Below are positions 1 to 12,308 of a DNA stretch of 64,000 nucleotides, piece after piece; position 1 is the first letter of the stretch, and every line of letters starts with the position of its first letter. The stretch covers positions 15,141,126-15,205,125 of the forward strand of contig OZ026844.1 in assembly GCA_964023205.1 (NCBI GenBank), written 5' to 3'. Source of the DNA: Lutraria lutraria. Lineage: Eukaryota; Mollusca; Bivalvia; Venerida; Mactridae. The notes under the pieces were generated by a model. It was not told the origin of the DNA, did not search any database, and saw only the letters and a list, made by a program, of their open reading frames with translations. Both the position numbers and the translations under genes were made by a program.

Positions 1-782
1 TATTGCAATTATATGATTATTATAACGGAACAAAAACACTTCCTATGATTGTAAGGACAAACATTTGTGAACTATTTTGAAATGTCTCCTTGAAGAACTA
101 GGTAGTTGGTTAATTTGAAACTTGTTTTGCATGTCAAGCTAGCTCTTGAAATGCTCTTGTTTCTATCAAGGTGAACTCCTTCACTGTTACGTCTCAAAAA
201 GTTTCAAATGACTCTGAGTGTTGGTGCTATGTATAACCCCAGACATAAAAAGGGACAATGTTTAATTCTTTGTAATAGAATCTGCACATACATGCCTTTG
301 TATCACTGCCCAACATCACAACATCATTACATATTTGTCTACATGGAAAGTATATGCAAATGTATCTTCTATTTGTCTATAACCCTTAACTTAGTCTAAT
401 CGAATCCTGGATGTTTAAAGATAAATTTACTCACAGTGTCAGTGCACTTCATTGATTTGAAAACCTTAACCCTTACCCTAGGACACAAGAGAAACAACTG
501 TATTTTGATAATATTTTGATATATGGACTTAAAGTGATAGCCAGAATACATACTTACACAACACAATGCTTTATATGTATGTGGCTTGAATCCAGCAGAA
601 AAATTAACCCTTTTCCTCAACATTCTTAGATATGCCATGATCCACAGGACAGTGTCAGTCAAAATAAGTTTTCAGATTCTACCTGGTCATTGTACAACCT
701 GATCTCTACCTTACATAATATACATACACTTACCATCATAATTTATAAACACATAAACAATTTATTCTCTTTGTATTTTCAG
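1..782. other. No gene recognised; probable RXYLT1 intron
   Basis: AT-rich sequence ending in a pyrimidine tract and AG directly before the first recognisable RXYLT1 exon. The short open frames here show no recognisable domain or codon pattern. The upstream RXYLT1 exons (signal anchor and N-terminal lumenal part) must lie before this window. Confidence 0.5.
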
Positions 783-1087
783 ATTCCGCACTGGACCCGG
801 TGTTGTCCCGGACCAGGTGCCAAAAACTACAGAAAATCTATTGCTCATACTGAATGGCCGGGAACCAGAGAAAGTTTCGTTTGCTCAGATGTGGCTCAAG
901 TCTCTACAAAATCTGTCTCAACTTCACATGTTGGTCTCATGTTGTTAGGCAACGAACAGTGCAATAATTCCTGGCTGCAGCCATTTATGCATTACAATGG
1001 TGGTTTGGTGAAGTTTGTATTCCTTGTGTATGACAGTCCAGACATCGACAATATTCATTTCTTCCAATGGCCTCTAGGAGTTGCCAC
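783..1087 (+). CDS. RXYLT1: RXYLT1 (TMEM5) internal exon, with a frameshift
   Basis: Encodes the middle of ribitol-5-phosphate xylosyltransferase 1, a Golgi type II membrane enzyme that adds xylose to ribitol phosphate on alpha-dystroglycan (family knowledge). From the acceptor AG at 781-782 the exon reads FRTGPGVVP, then LLILNGREPEKVSFAQMWL, as expected for the family. That frame runs from 784 to about 924 and then stops matching. From 927 the family match continues in the next frame: HVGLMLLGNEQCNNSW, then FVFLVYDSP, then FQWPLGVATY. One base appears to be missing near 925-926, where the family would have one extra residue before HVGL. The donor is either 1088 (GTACGT, preferred) or 1092 (GTCTTG). 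The shift could be an assembly error or a real lesion; the high conservation on both sides favours an error. Identification is from recalled family sequence, not from a search. Confidence 0.88.
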
Positions 1088-1605
1088 GTACGTCTTGTAA
1101 AATTTCTAATTAATTCTGACTGACACAATTAATTGTTGAATTAAAGGTGCTGTTTTGATGCTCACAATGGAATTTGCACCAAGGTTTTATGATTGACGAC
1201 TAATTTTAGCAATATCATGAAATTGTAACTGGTTCTTTATCACATAAAATGGGAATGAAATTTCACCAGCCTCGAATGAAAGTTAATTTGTTTGTGAAAC
1301 ATCAATTCTTGGATGTCAGTTTGCTCTCTTGTGTGTGTTTTTAACGCTGGAGGACTGATTTTAAGAGAGAGATGAAATATTATTTGTTAGTTGCAGTGTC
1401 TCCAATATTTTTGTCAAGTTCTCTTAGTGTTAAAAAAAAATAAGAATCAAATTTGTTCCGTTAAAACTGGAAACCACACAGTACTTCAGCTTTTTTCTGG
1501 AAAAAAAATAAAAGCACATGTTATGCACAATGATTAATTGTCTTGTTTTGTGCATTCTGAAATAGCTTGTGAGCTTGCTGTTGCATTTTTATGTCCTTTC
1601 AATGT

Positions 1606-1805
1606 NNNNNNNNNNNNNNNNNNNNNNNNNNNNNNNNNNNNNNNNNNNNNNNNNNNNNNNNNNNNNNNNNNNNNNNNNNNNNNNNNNNNNNNNNNNNNNN
1701 NNNNNNNNNNNNNNNNNNNNNNNNNNNNNNNNNNNNNNNNNNNNNNNNNNNNNNNNNNNNNNNNNNNNNNNNNNNNNNNNNNNNNNNNNNNNNNNNNNNN
1801 NNNNN
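1606..1805. other. Assembly gap (200 N)
   Basis: Exactly 200 consecutive N, which looks like a placeholder of fixed size. It falls in the RXYLT1 intron between the two visible exons. About 50-60 family residues between the WPLGVATY segment and the last exon are not found in the flanking sequence, so at least one coding exon probably lies in this gap. Confidence 0.95.
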
Positions 1806-2258
1806 GCATTAGGCCTAAAAAATTTTGGTTACATGTTCATTAAAAATAGGGTTGGTAGGGGATTTTTTTGTTATTCTTGGAGTGGTAAAACAACAACAAA
1901 GTGGATGTAACTTTCCTTGGGCCTAATAAAAAATCAAGGCTCACAGGAAAAATTAGGATTACCTGAAACAAATTACTTTCTTGCATAAACCTTAAGAGAG
2001 TTAGATATATTATTACTTTAATTACACCATTACATATTTAAATTCCATTTGTTGCGTAATATTTGTACTATGTGGTATTGTTATATCAGACATGATAATG
2101 AAGAAGGGAAAGAACTGTATTGTCATACTTTCTCTAATAATCGAAAAGTTACGTCCCTTTAAGTAGAATATGATCTGTTTGACTTTTTCTTTGATTTCTT
2201 CTCTTTTTATTCTAATATGTCATTTTGCTGAAACCTTATTTTTATTTTAATCTTCCAG

Positions 2259-2672
2259 ATGGTCACCATTGGAGACAACAAATACGAGAGAAGATTTCAT
2301 ACAAGCATTATCCCAGAGTGATCTCACGCTAAATCCTGTCGGACAGAATACCGAGTGTTATAGAATCTATGAAGCCATAGCTTATGGTTCCATTCCAGTC
2401 ATAGAGGATGTGATGACCCCTGGGCATTGTGGGAAATCCAAAGTTTCTGATTCAGTTCCATTACGTCTGCTCAAAGAAAATAATGCGCCAGTTTTTTATG
2501 TAAAAGACTGGAAAGAATTGACTAATATTCTTAAAAATGAGAATCTCTCAGACATGGTGATAAAGTTAAGAGAAGACGTGATATTCTTCTATGGTATGAA
2601 AGTTTTAAATCCAAAATGAGACAACAATTTATTGAAGTGGTTAGTAAGAAATTTTTTGGCGTGAAAAGATAA
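2259..2672 (+). CDS. RXYLT1: RXYLT1 (TMEM5) last exon, with a frameshift near the C terminus
   Basis: The acceptor is a pyrimidine tract plus CAG ending at 2258. The exon starts with one base of a split codon, then WSPLETTNTREDF. It contains the exostosin-like GT47 signature: QSDLTLNPVGQNTECYRIYE, then YGSIPVIEDVMTPGHCG, then APVFYVKDWKEL. The open frame closes at 2619 with an unlike-family tail (MKVLNPK). Shifting frame at the A run near 2599-2601 gives SFKSKMRQQFIEVV and a stop at 2670-2672, which matches the hydrophilic C-terminal helix of the family better. So one A is probably missing from a short homopolymer. This is the second single-base loss in the gene, in the same direction as the first. 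The enzyme acts in the Golgi lumen on the alpha-dystroglycan core M3 glycan (family knowledge). Confidence 0.9.
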
Positions 2673-2942
2673 TGAAAGATTTTATTTTTAGATATATTTT
2701 CTAAATGTTGATAAATCTGAATGAATATGTTGTTATTTATTAACATTGTTATCTCCCTTTGAATGTTCTCTGTTCTATTGGACTGACAATGACTCTGTTG
2801 TTATATTGAGTTTGATAAACAAGTCATGTACTATCTTTATATTCCAACTTAATTTATTAAACTTAAATCAAGTGAAGTTGCCTATGTTATATTGTAAATC
2901 AATTATTAATGTATTTGTTGGTTCTGTGGTACAATATGACCA

Positions 2943-2948
2943 AATAAA
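2943..2948 (+). terminator. Candidate polyadenylation signal of RXYLT1
   Basis: AATAAA about 270 bp after the corrected stop codon and just before a MITE. It is the first canonical hexamer seen after the stop. The cleavage site is not determined. Confidence 0.4.
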
Positions 2949-2980
2949 TATATATACCTTAATACAACAATACTGTAGTT

Positions 2981-3131
2981 CAGTCACACCTGTGTTAGCA
3001 GCCACCTCCAAATAAAGGCCAACCTGAATGAAGATCATTTTTAGAAAAAGTTCATAGACTATTTAGAATAAAATATTCTACAAATAAAGGCCACTGTCAA
3101 TAAAGGCCACATGTGTTCCCAGGTTTGTTTG
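2981..3131. mobile_element. MITE family B, copy 1
   Basis: Starts CAGTCACACCTGTGTTAGC and ends in the imperfect inverse CCCAGGTTTGTTTG before TA. Internal motif AATAAAGGCC occurs several times. The same terminal and internal words recur at 26335-26490, 45938-46055 and 50215-50347, which defines a non-autonomous inverted-repeat family. The ends resemble Tigger/pogo termini. Confidence 0.65.
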
Positions 3132-3365
3132 TATACAACTTAGTTAATGTGTACATTGTTGTTTAATATACCTCAGGTGATAATCTGTAGAATTATTCAT
3201 TCACCAAACATGATGCATTTGTTGATGTACCTGATGTTATTTTGTATGACTGAATATTTTTTAATAACTCTGTACACAGTTTACCTGGCATGGAATTCAC
3301 ACTTCTCGTTAAGTTCATGTGGGAAGATAGCGTATGACAATATTTCAATTCCACCGTACATGGTG

Positions 3366-4333
3366 TTTTTAGCTTACATGTCACAAAGTGACAGGTTGAG
3401 CTTTTAGGATCAGTCTCCGTCAGGCGTCGTGCGGTGTGCGTCATGCGTCGTCAAACTTAACCTTGTGAACACACTAGGGGCCACATTTTTAACTCAATTT
3501 TAGCAAAACTGGGTCAGAATGTTAATATTGACAAAATCTCAGCCGAGTTCAATATTGGGCGATTTTGGATGAAAAACTAGGTCACAAGGGCCAAATAAGG
3601 GAAAACCTTGTGAACACTTTAGAAATCACTGTTTTGATTGGATCTTTAGAATGTTTATTTCAATAATATGTAGGTCTAGTTTGATAATGGGTCATTTCCG
3701 GTCAAAAACCAGGTCACTAGGGTAAATTGCTGGAAAACCTTGTGAACACTCTAGAAGTCACTGGTTTTGATTGGATGATCATGAAACCTTGTCAGAATGT
3801 TTGTCTTCATAATATCTTGGACGAGTTCGAACATGGTTGCTAGGTCAAATTTTATGAAAAACCATGTTAACACTGTAGATTTCACAGTTTTAATTGGAAC
3901 TTCACCAAACTTTGTTAAATTGTTTGTTTTAATGAGATAAACGTTAAGTTTAAATATGGGTCATCTAGGGTCAAATCATAGGAAAACCTTAATAATACTG
4001 TAGATGTCAAATTTTAATTGTATCTTCACCAAACCTTGTCAGAATGTTTGTCTTAATGATATGTAAGACAAATTCGAACATAGGTCATCTGGGGTCAAAA
4101 ACTAGGTCACAAGGTCAAATCTTAGGAAAACTTTGTCTATGCTGTAGTTTTCATGGTTTTGATTTGATCTTCACCAAATTTTGTCAGAATGTTTGTCTTA
4201 TTTATATGTGGGACAAGTTCCAACATGGGTCATCTGGGGTCAAAAACTAGGTCACCAGTTCAAACCAAAGTTTTAATGAGTGAACAGTGATTGTCATGTG
4301 AGCGATATAGGGCCATCTTGGCCCTATTGTTAT
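3366..4333. repeat. Dispersed element with diverged internal tandem units
   Basis: Opens with a palindrome-like stretch around 3370-3405 (tcacaaagtgacaggttgag) and closes with gggccatcttggcccta at 4309-4325. Between them are at least five diverged units of roughly 120-150 bp with the shared words gtcagaatgtttgtctt, gggtcatctggggtcaaa and actaggtcac. It has no coding frame. The look is that of a common repeat class of bivalve genomes (recalled, not searched). It is old, judging by the divergence between units. Confidence 0.6.
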
Positions 4334-7300
4334 GATATATTACAAGCAATGAAATGAACCAGACTTCAAAGGCCCTGCTTAAATCTCATATTTTGTGTTT
4401 TCTATAATCTCAAGTTAGTACAAGATCATACAATTTTTAATATAGTTTTCTGTTTGCGAGTTTATTTATATCAACATAGTACTTCACAAAAAATTGTAAC
4501 AAAAAGTTTATTCAGTTAAAAGTTAAGTACCCAAAATGAGATTTGATCTGTGAGACTAATCTCAAGTTATATTACTTTTTACCCTGTGCTATCTGGTGAT
4601 ATGTTTCTATCATTCCATATGCAGTTGCCAACTTCCCTGTATAATTTGTTATTCAGGGATTGGGGGTATGTTACTTTGGTTTTAATATTAACCTAACCCT
4701 GTGTGACCTCCAAACATGTACTTAAGCCAGCTCCCTGTGACCTTCAAACATGTGCTTCAGCAAGCTCATTGTGACTACTTGATCAACAGTCCTATACTTT
4801 CCTGACTAAAATGAGCTGAGCTGACGTTTGCCCAATATGGCTGTGTGTATTCCATACTAGGTAAATTGCACACAAAATTACAAATGTATTCTATCAAGTA
4901 CACAAATATGAAGTATTACTTTCACTTTAGTTTTGTATTGAAATACCAGTACCTGAAGGTTGATACAACAGCTTATTATCTTATTATTTTACTTGATTGT
5001 AGTTATATATAATACACCTAAATAACAATTGTATTTATATAATGTTATTTTCATGTGATTTTAGATTTCTATGAGCTGATCTTTTTCCAGTTTTATGTAT
5101 TAAAGACAATTTTTTTTATAAAAGATATTTGCTCATATTGTATTACCTTGTTGTTATTTAATGAAGTGATTTATGCTTAAAAGTCATACACAAGTTGTTT
5201 TATACTCATGTTTGACTGTTTGTATTAAACTTGCATTGATTTCAGACTTGTAGACACAATTTTTTTACTTTCATCCATGAATTCATGGACATTTTCTTGC
5301 ATTTATCTTATTTTGAAGATGATCTGTGATTATGATGGGTGAATCTGGACCAGTGCCAAAATTGTTCTTAAAATTTAACTTTAAGTAGTTTTGCCGCATT
5401 AAACTGACAATTTGTTTCCTTTTAACAACTAAATTTATTCAAATGTGAAAATAAAAATCTTGTTATTAATATTTTATGATGTTCACATGCATTTCTGGGA
5501 ATATAAACAAATTTAAGGGCAATAACTCTGATATAACTGATGCTAGTCAGAAATATAAGAGTAATCTCCCCTAAATTGTGAATGTAGTTCTAGTGCTGAA
5601 TTAAATATAAATCTGTCAGCGTTACTTCACCACTCAAACTACAGTATATCTCAACTACTTTCTTGAAGTATATTATTATATATTATTGCCTTTTATTTAA
5701 CAGCAAGTTATAATACTGTCTTTCAAGCTTAAATACATGTAGTTAATGTAGTATTCTTATCTATTATATTAGTTCTTTCATGGGAGGGGTTAATGCATAT
5801 ATCAGTATTTATTAAGTCTATTCATAATGTGCTATTAAAAAACTTATTTGACTACATGAAAACCAATTACTTATATACATGTATGTATGCATAATTACTG
5901 CATAATGAACTTAATATACATAATACATGCAAATGCTTTTTTTAGCTGTTGCCATTTTTTTTTGTAAACTAGCCCTATATGGCCATTGCAGTAAAAGTTG
6001 CAAAGATCAATCCAAAAGAATAAAATAAATAGTTGTCCATTCTGTTACCCATGTAAATATTTTTACATACACTCTGATGTAGGTGAGAAATATAATTTTC
6101 ATAAACTTTCTGACAGTAAATATTTGTGCAATTGATGATGTCACCAAAAATATTGTTATACCAGACAACCAACATTTTGAACTATTTTTATATTTAGGAA
6201 TGCTGACTTGATTCAAGAAAGTGTATCTCATTTTGGGAAACTTGTTACCATGGTGAAGCACTTTTTTTATTTTCTTATTAAGAAACATTTTTGGTCAGCA
6301 TTTAATGTAGACAGTTGTTGGACATAAATAATCTTAGCACATTTAAGTCCACTTTTTTATCAATTGTGGCTTTTCAGACATCAGGCATTTTTTGCACCAT
6401 TCTGTTATTATTCTAAAGTATTAATCTGTAGACATACTTAAACTTAAAAACTTCTTGATGAAGATTTATCTGTGTGATTGGTAGACCATGATTTCTGGTT
6501 CAGTTAAGATCTAGTTACTCATGTGCTTAGAAATATGGTGATGGTTTATGTAGTATAATAGTTCCTGTTTACTAGAGCAGTACAGTGCAACCTCTCCAGA
6601 GTGAACCTCTCTTGAGCAACAACCTCCTTTAATCAACAGCATGATTTTTCCCCACTGTACACTTTAACTATTAATTTAACCTTCTTTTGAGCAACAGCAT
6701 CTCAACAACAGCATAATTTTGCTACTCCCAAAGGATGTTGCTTTGGAGAGGTTGCACTGTATATACATGTAGTTGTATGTGTGAGTTGTACATATTTGGA
6801 TATGGTTGAGTGTTTGGAGAAGATGGATGATATAACATTTAAAAAGGAATTCATGAGATCATGAATCTTTCTTGAACTTTTCTTGCATGCTTCATAAATA
6901 GTTCATGAAATATGAATAACTCTTTGCCATGGTTGTGTAGTCAACTTGGGAATGTAATTCTAAGAATGGTTATATAGTAGCAAACAAAACTACAGTAATT
7001 TTGTATCTTCTAGATTTTGAATAATCTGCATGGATGTAATGACAACCCTCTCCCAGTAACAATCAATCTGATTGGTCAGATTAGTTTTATTTGTGTTCAC
7101 TGATTGGTTAAATATTGTCTTAATTATGAAAACAACACAATCTGATTGGGTGACGTAGACACAGAGCTCTTGATACATAATACTTGATACACTACTTCTG
7201 AATTGTTTTTTGTATCAAATGAAATTTACTGATTAATATTCTGCTTCATTCCACTTGATATTAATTATATTCTGTGTGTATGAATTAATCTGCATTAATT

Positions 7301-7880
7301 TGTTCATCCTATGTATACTTGTAAGGCGTAAAAAATGTTTGTTTATGGTTACCTGACCTAGCCTAATTTTCCCTTGGACCCTTGAAGTTCACCCACTTTC
7401 TCACTCTTTTACCTTTCCACGTGCTTTAAAAAACAATAAAAATTAACATGAAAGAAGTTCCCTTCCTTGTCTGTTTTAATGAGCAATTGTAACCAGAAAT
7501 GAACAAATAATTTTTTTACGCCAGACTTGCATACAACGGAAGTTTAAGTTCTGTTTCTTCTTGTGATGTTAGTTACTAGTATCTGTTGGTGTTACAAATG
7601 TTTATCTGGATGTAGATTTTGTTATGTTGTTATTATGAAAATGGGTAAATTTATCATATCAGTGATTGATAATAAAACAGTTGACAAATATTTCATTGTT
7701 ATCTTCTTTTTAAATCAAATATTAAAAATGTGTCGGATGCTCATATTTCATTCACATTGTGTTGTGCAATGTTCGGTAAATACTTTTTTGTATACACTTC
7801 CTATGTAGTAAAGTCACAAATTAGTTTATGTGTTATCATTTCATTGTGTGTATTGTATTTCATTTCATTGTATTATCATG
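4334..7880. other. Intergenic; no gene seen
   Basis: AT-rich, with frequent stops in all frames and no recognisable protein motif. Contains one clear MITE (6583-6759). The last 300 bp lead into the 40-bp satellite. Confidence 0.6.
6583..6759. mobile_element. MITE family A, copy 1 (complete, TA target duplication)
   Basis: Begins CAGTGCAACCTCTCC and ends GGAGAGGTTGCACTG, a perfect 15-bp terminal inverted repeat, flanked on both sides by TA (6581-6582 and 6760-6761). Internal words are gagcaacaacctc and cagcatgatttttcccc. TA duplication and CAGT ends fit the Tc1/mariner-pogo superfamily. It is too short to code for a transposase. Other copies are at 38757, 42735 and 55842, with a remnant at 31991. 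Confidence 0.85.
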
Positions 7881-10280
7881 AAAACTTGTTTATACGAAAG
7901 CCTAGCCAGTCTATGCCATGAACACATGTTAACACCAAAGCCTAGTCATTCTATGCCATGAACACATGTTTACACCAAAGCCTAGTCATTCTATGCCATG
8001 AACACATGTTTACACCAAAGCCTAGTCATTCTATGCCATGAACACATGTTTACACGAAAACCTAGTCATTCTATGCCATGAACACATGTTTACACGAAAA
8101 CCTAGTCATTCTATGCCATGAACACATGTTTACACCAAAACCTAGTCATTCTATGCCATGAACACATGTTTACACCAAAGCCTAGTCATTCTATGCCATG
8201 AACACATGTTTACACGAAAACCTAGTCATTCTATGCCATGAACACATGTTTACACGAAAACCTAGTCATTCTATGCCATGAACACATGTTTACACGAAAA
8301 CCTAGTCATTCTATGCCATGAAAACTTGTTTATACGAAAACCTAGTCATTCTATGCCATGAACACATGTTTACACGAAAACCTAGTCATTCTATGCCATG
8401 AACACATGTTTACACGAAAACCTAGTCATTCTATGCCATGAACACATGTTTACACGAAAACCTAGTCATTCTATGCCATGAACACATGTTTACACGAAAA
8501 CCTAGTCATTCTATGCCATGAACACATGTTTACACGAAAACCTAGTCATTCTATGCCATGAACACATGTTTACACGAAAACCTAGTCATTCTATGCCATG
8601 AACACATGTTTACACCAAAGCCTAGTCATTCTATGCCATGAACACATGTTTACACGAAAACCTAGTCATTCTATGCCATGAACACATGTTTACACGAAAA
8701 CCTAGTCATTCTATGCCATGAACACATGTTTACACCAAAGCCTAGTCATTCTATGCCATGAAAACTTGTTTATACGAAAGCCTAGCCAGTCTATGCCATG
8801 AACACATGTTAACACCAAAGCCTAGTCATTCTATGCCATGAACACATGTTTACACCAAAGCCTAGTCATTCTATGCCATGAACACATGTTTACACGAAAA
8901 CCTAGTCATTCTATGCCATGAACACATGTTTACACGAAAACCTAGTCATTCTATGCCATGAACATATGTTTACACGAAAACCTAGTCATTCTATGCCATG
9001 AACACATGTTTACACGAAAACCTAGCCAGTCTATGCCATGAACACATGTTTACACCAAAGCCTAGTCATTCTATGCCATGAACACATGTTTACACCAAAG
9101 CCTAGCCAGTCTATGCCATGAACACATGTTTACACCAAAGCCTAGTCATTCTATGCCATGAAAACTTGTTTATACGAAAGCCTAGCCAGTCTATGCCATG
9201 AACACATGTTAACACCAAAGCCTAGTCATTCTATGCCATGAACACATGTTTACACCAAAGCCTAGTCATTCTATGCCATGAACACATGTTTACACGAAAA
9301 CCTAGTCATTCTATGCCATGAACACATGTTTACACGAAAACCTAGCCAGTCTATGCCATGAACACATGTTTACACCAAAGCCTAGTCATTCTATGCCATG
9401 AACACATGTTTACACCAAAGCCTAGCCAGTCTATGCCATGAACACATGTTTACACCAAAGCCTAGCCAGTCTATGCCATGAACACATGTTTACACCAAAG
9501 CCTAGCCAGTCTATGCCATGAACACATGTTTACACGAAAACCTAGTCATTCTATGCCATGAACACATGTTTACACCAAAGCCTAGCCAGTCTATGCCATG
9601 AACACATGTTTACACCAAAGCCTAGCCAGTCTATGCCATGAACACATGTTAACACCAAAGCCTAGTCATTCTATGCCATGAACACATGTTTACACCAAAG
9701 CCTAGTCATTCTATGCCATGAACACATGTTTACACGAAAACCTAGTCATTCTATGCCATGAACACATGTTTACACGAAAACCTAGTCATTCTATGCCATG
9801 AACATATGTTTACACGAAAACCTAGTCATTCTATGCCATGAACACATGTTTACACGAAAACCTAGCCAGTCTATGCCATGAACATATGTTTACACCAAAG
9901 CCTAGTCATTCTATGCCATGAACACATGTTTACACCAAAGCCTAGCCAGTCTATGCCATGAACACATGTTTACACCAAAGCCTAGCCAGTCTATGCCATG
10001 AACACATGTTTACACGAAAACCTAGTCATTCTATGCCATGAACACATGTTAACACCAAAGCCTAGCCAGTCTATGCCATGAACACATGTTTACACCAAAG
10101 CCTAGCCAGTCTATGCCATGAACACATGTTTACACCAAAGCCTAGCCAGTCTATGCCATGAACACATGTTTACACCAAAGCCTAGCCAGTCTATGCCATG
10201 AACACATGTTTACACCAAAGCCTAGCCAGTCTATGCCATGAACACATGTTTACACCAAAGCCTAGCCAGTATACTCCATG
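7881..10280. repeat. 40-bp satellite array, about 60 units
   Basis: Unit of exactly 40 bp: aacacatgtttacaccaaag followed by cctagtcattctatgccatg. Variation is at fixed places: tacacc or tacacg, aaag or aaaa, and gtcatt or gccagt. A rarer unit starting aaaacttgtttatacgaaag occurs at 7881, 8321, 8761 and 9161, that is at 440, 440 and 400 bp, so blocks of 10-11 units were duplicated as higher-order repeats. No spacers separate the units, which excludes a CRISPR-type array. No coding frame is evident. Confidence 0.97.
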
Positions 10281-11345
10281 AAAACGTGTTTATAACAAAG
10301 CCTAAACAAATCTACGCCATGAAAACGTATTTATACCAAAGCCTAGCCAGTCTACGCCAAGAACATATGTTTACACCAAAGCCTAGCCAGTCTACTCCAT
10401 GAAAACGTGTTTATAACAAAGCCTAAACAAATCTACGCCATGAAAACGTATTTATACCAAAGCCTAGCCAGTCTACGCCAAGAACATATGTTTACACTAA
10501 AGTCTAGCCAGTATACTCCATGAAAACGTGTTTATAACAAAGCCTAAACAAATCTACGCCATGAAAACGTATTTATACCAAAGCCTAGCCAGTCTACGCC
10601 AAGAACATATGTTTACACCAAAGCCTAGCCAGTCTACTCCATGAAAACGTGTTTATAACAAAGCCTAAACAAATCTACGCCATGAAAACGTATTTATACC
10701 AAAGCCTAGCCAGTCTACGCCAAGAACACATGTTTACACCAAAGCCTAGCCAGTCTACGCCAAGAACATATGTTTACACCAAAGCCTAGCCAGTCTACGC
10801 CAAGAACACATGTTTACACCAAAGCCTAGCCAGTATACTCCATGAAAACGTGTTTATAACAAAGCCTAAACAAATCTACGCCATGAAAACGTATTTATAC
10901 CAAAGCCTAGCCAGTCTATGCCAAGAACATATGTTTACACCAAAGCCTAGCCAGTATACTCCATGAAAACGTGTTTATAACAAAGCCTAAACAAATCTAC
11001 GCCATGAAAACGTATTTATACCAAAGCCTAGCCAGTCTACGCCAAGAACATATGTTTACACTAAAGTCTAGGTCAGACTGCGTCATGAAAACGTGTTTAC
11101 AGCAAAGCCTAGACAAATCTACGCCATGAGAACGTTTTTATACCAAAGTCGAGGCCTATCGATGCCATGAAAATGTGTTTACAACAAAGCCTAGACAAAT
11201 CTACGCCATGAAAACGTGTTTATACCAATGCCTAGGCCTATCTGTGCCATGTAAACGTGTTTATACCAAAGCATAGGCCTACAAAAATATTTATGCCATA
11301 AAATTGTTTATATACAAGTCTAGGTGTGTATATGTCATGGATATT
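10281..11345. repeat. Diverged satellite edge with a 121-bp trimeric higher-order repeat
   Basis: Three subtypes of the 40-bp unit alternate: a 41-bp unit beginning aaaacgtgtttataacaaag, a 40-bp unit beginning aaaacgtatttataccaaag, and a 40-bp unit beginning aacatatgtttacaccaaag. The first subtype recurs at 10281, 10402, 10523 and 10644 (121 bp apart), then at 10845 after two extra units, then at 10966. From about 11060 the units decay progressively and fade out by about 11345. Confidence 0.9.
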
Positions 11346-12308
11346 TGTGCACATCTAAGTACACGTGTGTCTTACAGGTGTATATATGTGTGCGTCAGTA
11401 ACATGTTAGCACTGAAGCACAAGTCGTCGGCTTATTTCTACAACCCCGTAACTCAATATCTGGCGATATTGTGATTTTGGTATCATTCGCATGTTTATGC
11501 CAAACTTCAAAATTTCAGATGCGATTGTCTCACAAACATTACTCAATACATACACGTGTCTGTGTGGTGTTAAAGTTGGTCTATATGTCACTATATCAAG
11601 TTCTTATGTATGTTCATGACTGAAACATGAAAATAAACATACATTTATACAGATTGTATTTACTCGTCGTAGTTTCTGGTTTAACCAATATCTTATCTTG
11701 GAAATATTCCAAAATGCATAATTAATAAGAAAATAGAAATTGCCGTCTGACCTAAATCTCAGCTTTTCATAAAATTTCTGAAGAAATAATTTCGTATTTC
11801 ATCGATTTATTTCCTGAAAAAAAAAGATATTCAATAATTGCAAGATTAATGTGAATTTCGTAGAGTTAGATTGGAATCGCAATCTAGTTTCAACTGGGGA
11901 TAATTTGAAATCGATTATATACCTCTTGATATTCGAAATCTGATTTCACTGCATCATGTGAGCAGATGAAACATTGGAAATCTAATTTACTGTATCAGAT
12001 AAAACATCAGTACATGTGACAGGAAGCTTGTGTTTGTTTTCCACCTAGACTGGTGTCGTTAACAATCCCAGAATTACGTAAGTGATCGGAGGTGTGCCGA
12101 ATGATCCCATTACTAGGGAACAATATACGTGTACTAGTACATGAAACAGAACAACAAACAACAAACGTAATGATGTTTTTATTCGCTTGATCTATCATCA
12201 TAAATTTGTTTTGTTTAACAAATCTCTGTTCTGATGCTACAAGTGTTACTGTTAATATGGAATATTATAAAACACAAGTATTTCAGGTATCACAGAAAAT
12301 AATTAGTG
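11346..12308. other. Intergenic; no gene seen
   Basis: Unique AT-rich sequence between two tandem arrays. No open frame with recognisable content, RNA gene or dispersed repeat was identified. Confidence 0.55.

Noticed and set aside
1534..1910. Open frames spanning the N run
   Set aside because: They exist only because N codons are not stops.
7881..11060. Regular 40-bp repeats that superficially resemble a CRISPR array
   Set aside because: Units abut without unique spacers, and the setting is a eukaryotic chromosome with no cas genes.
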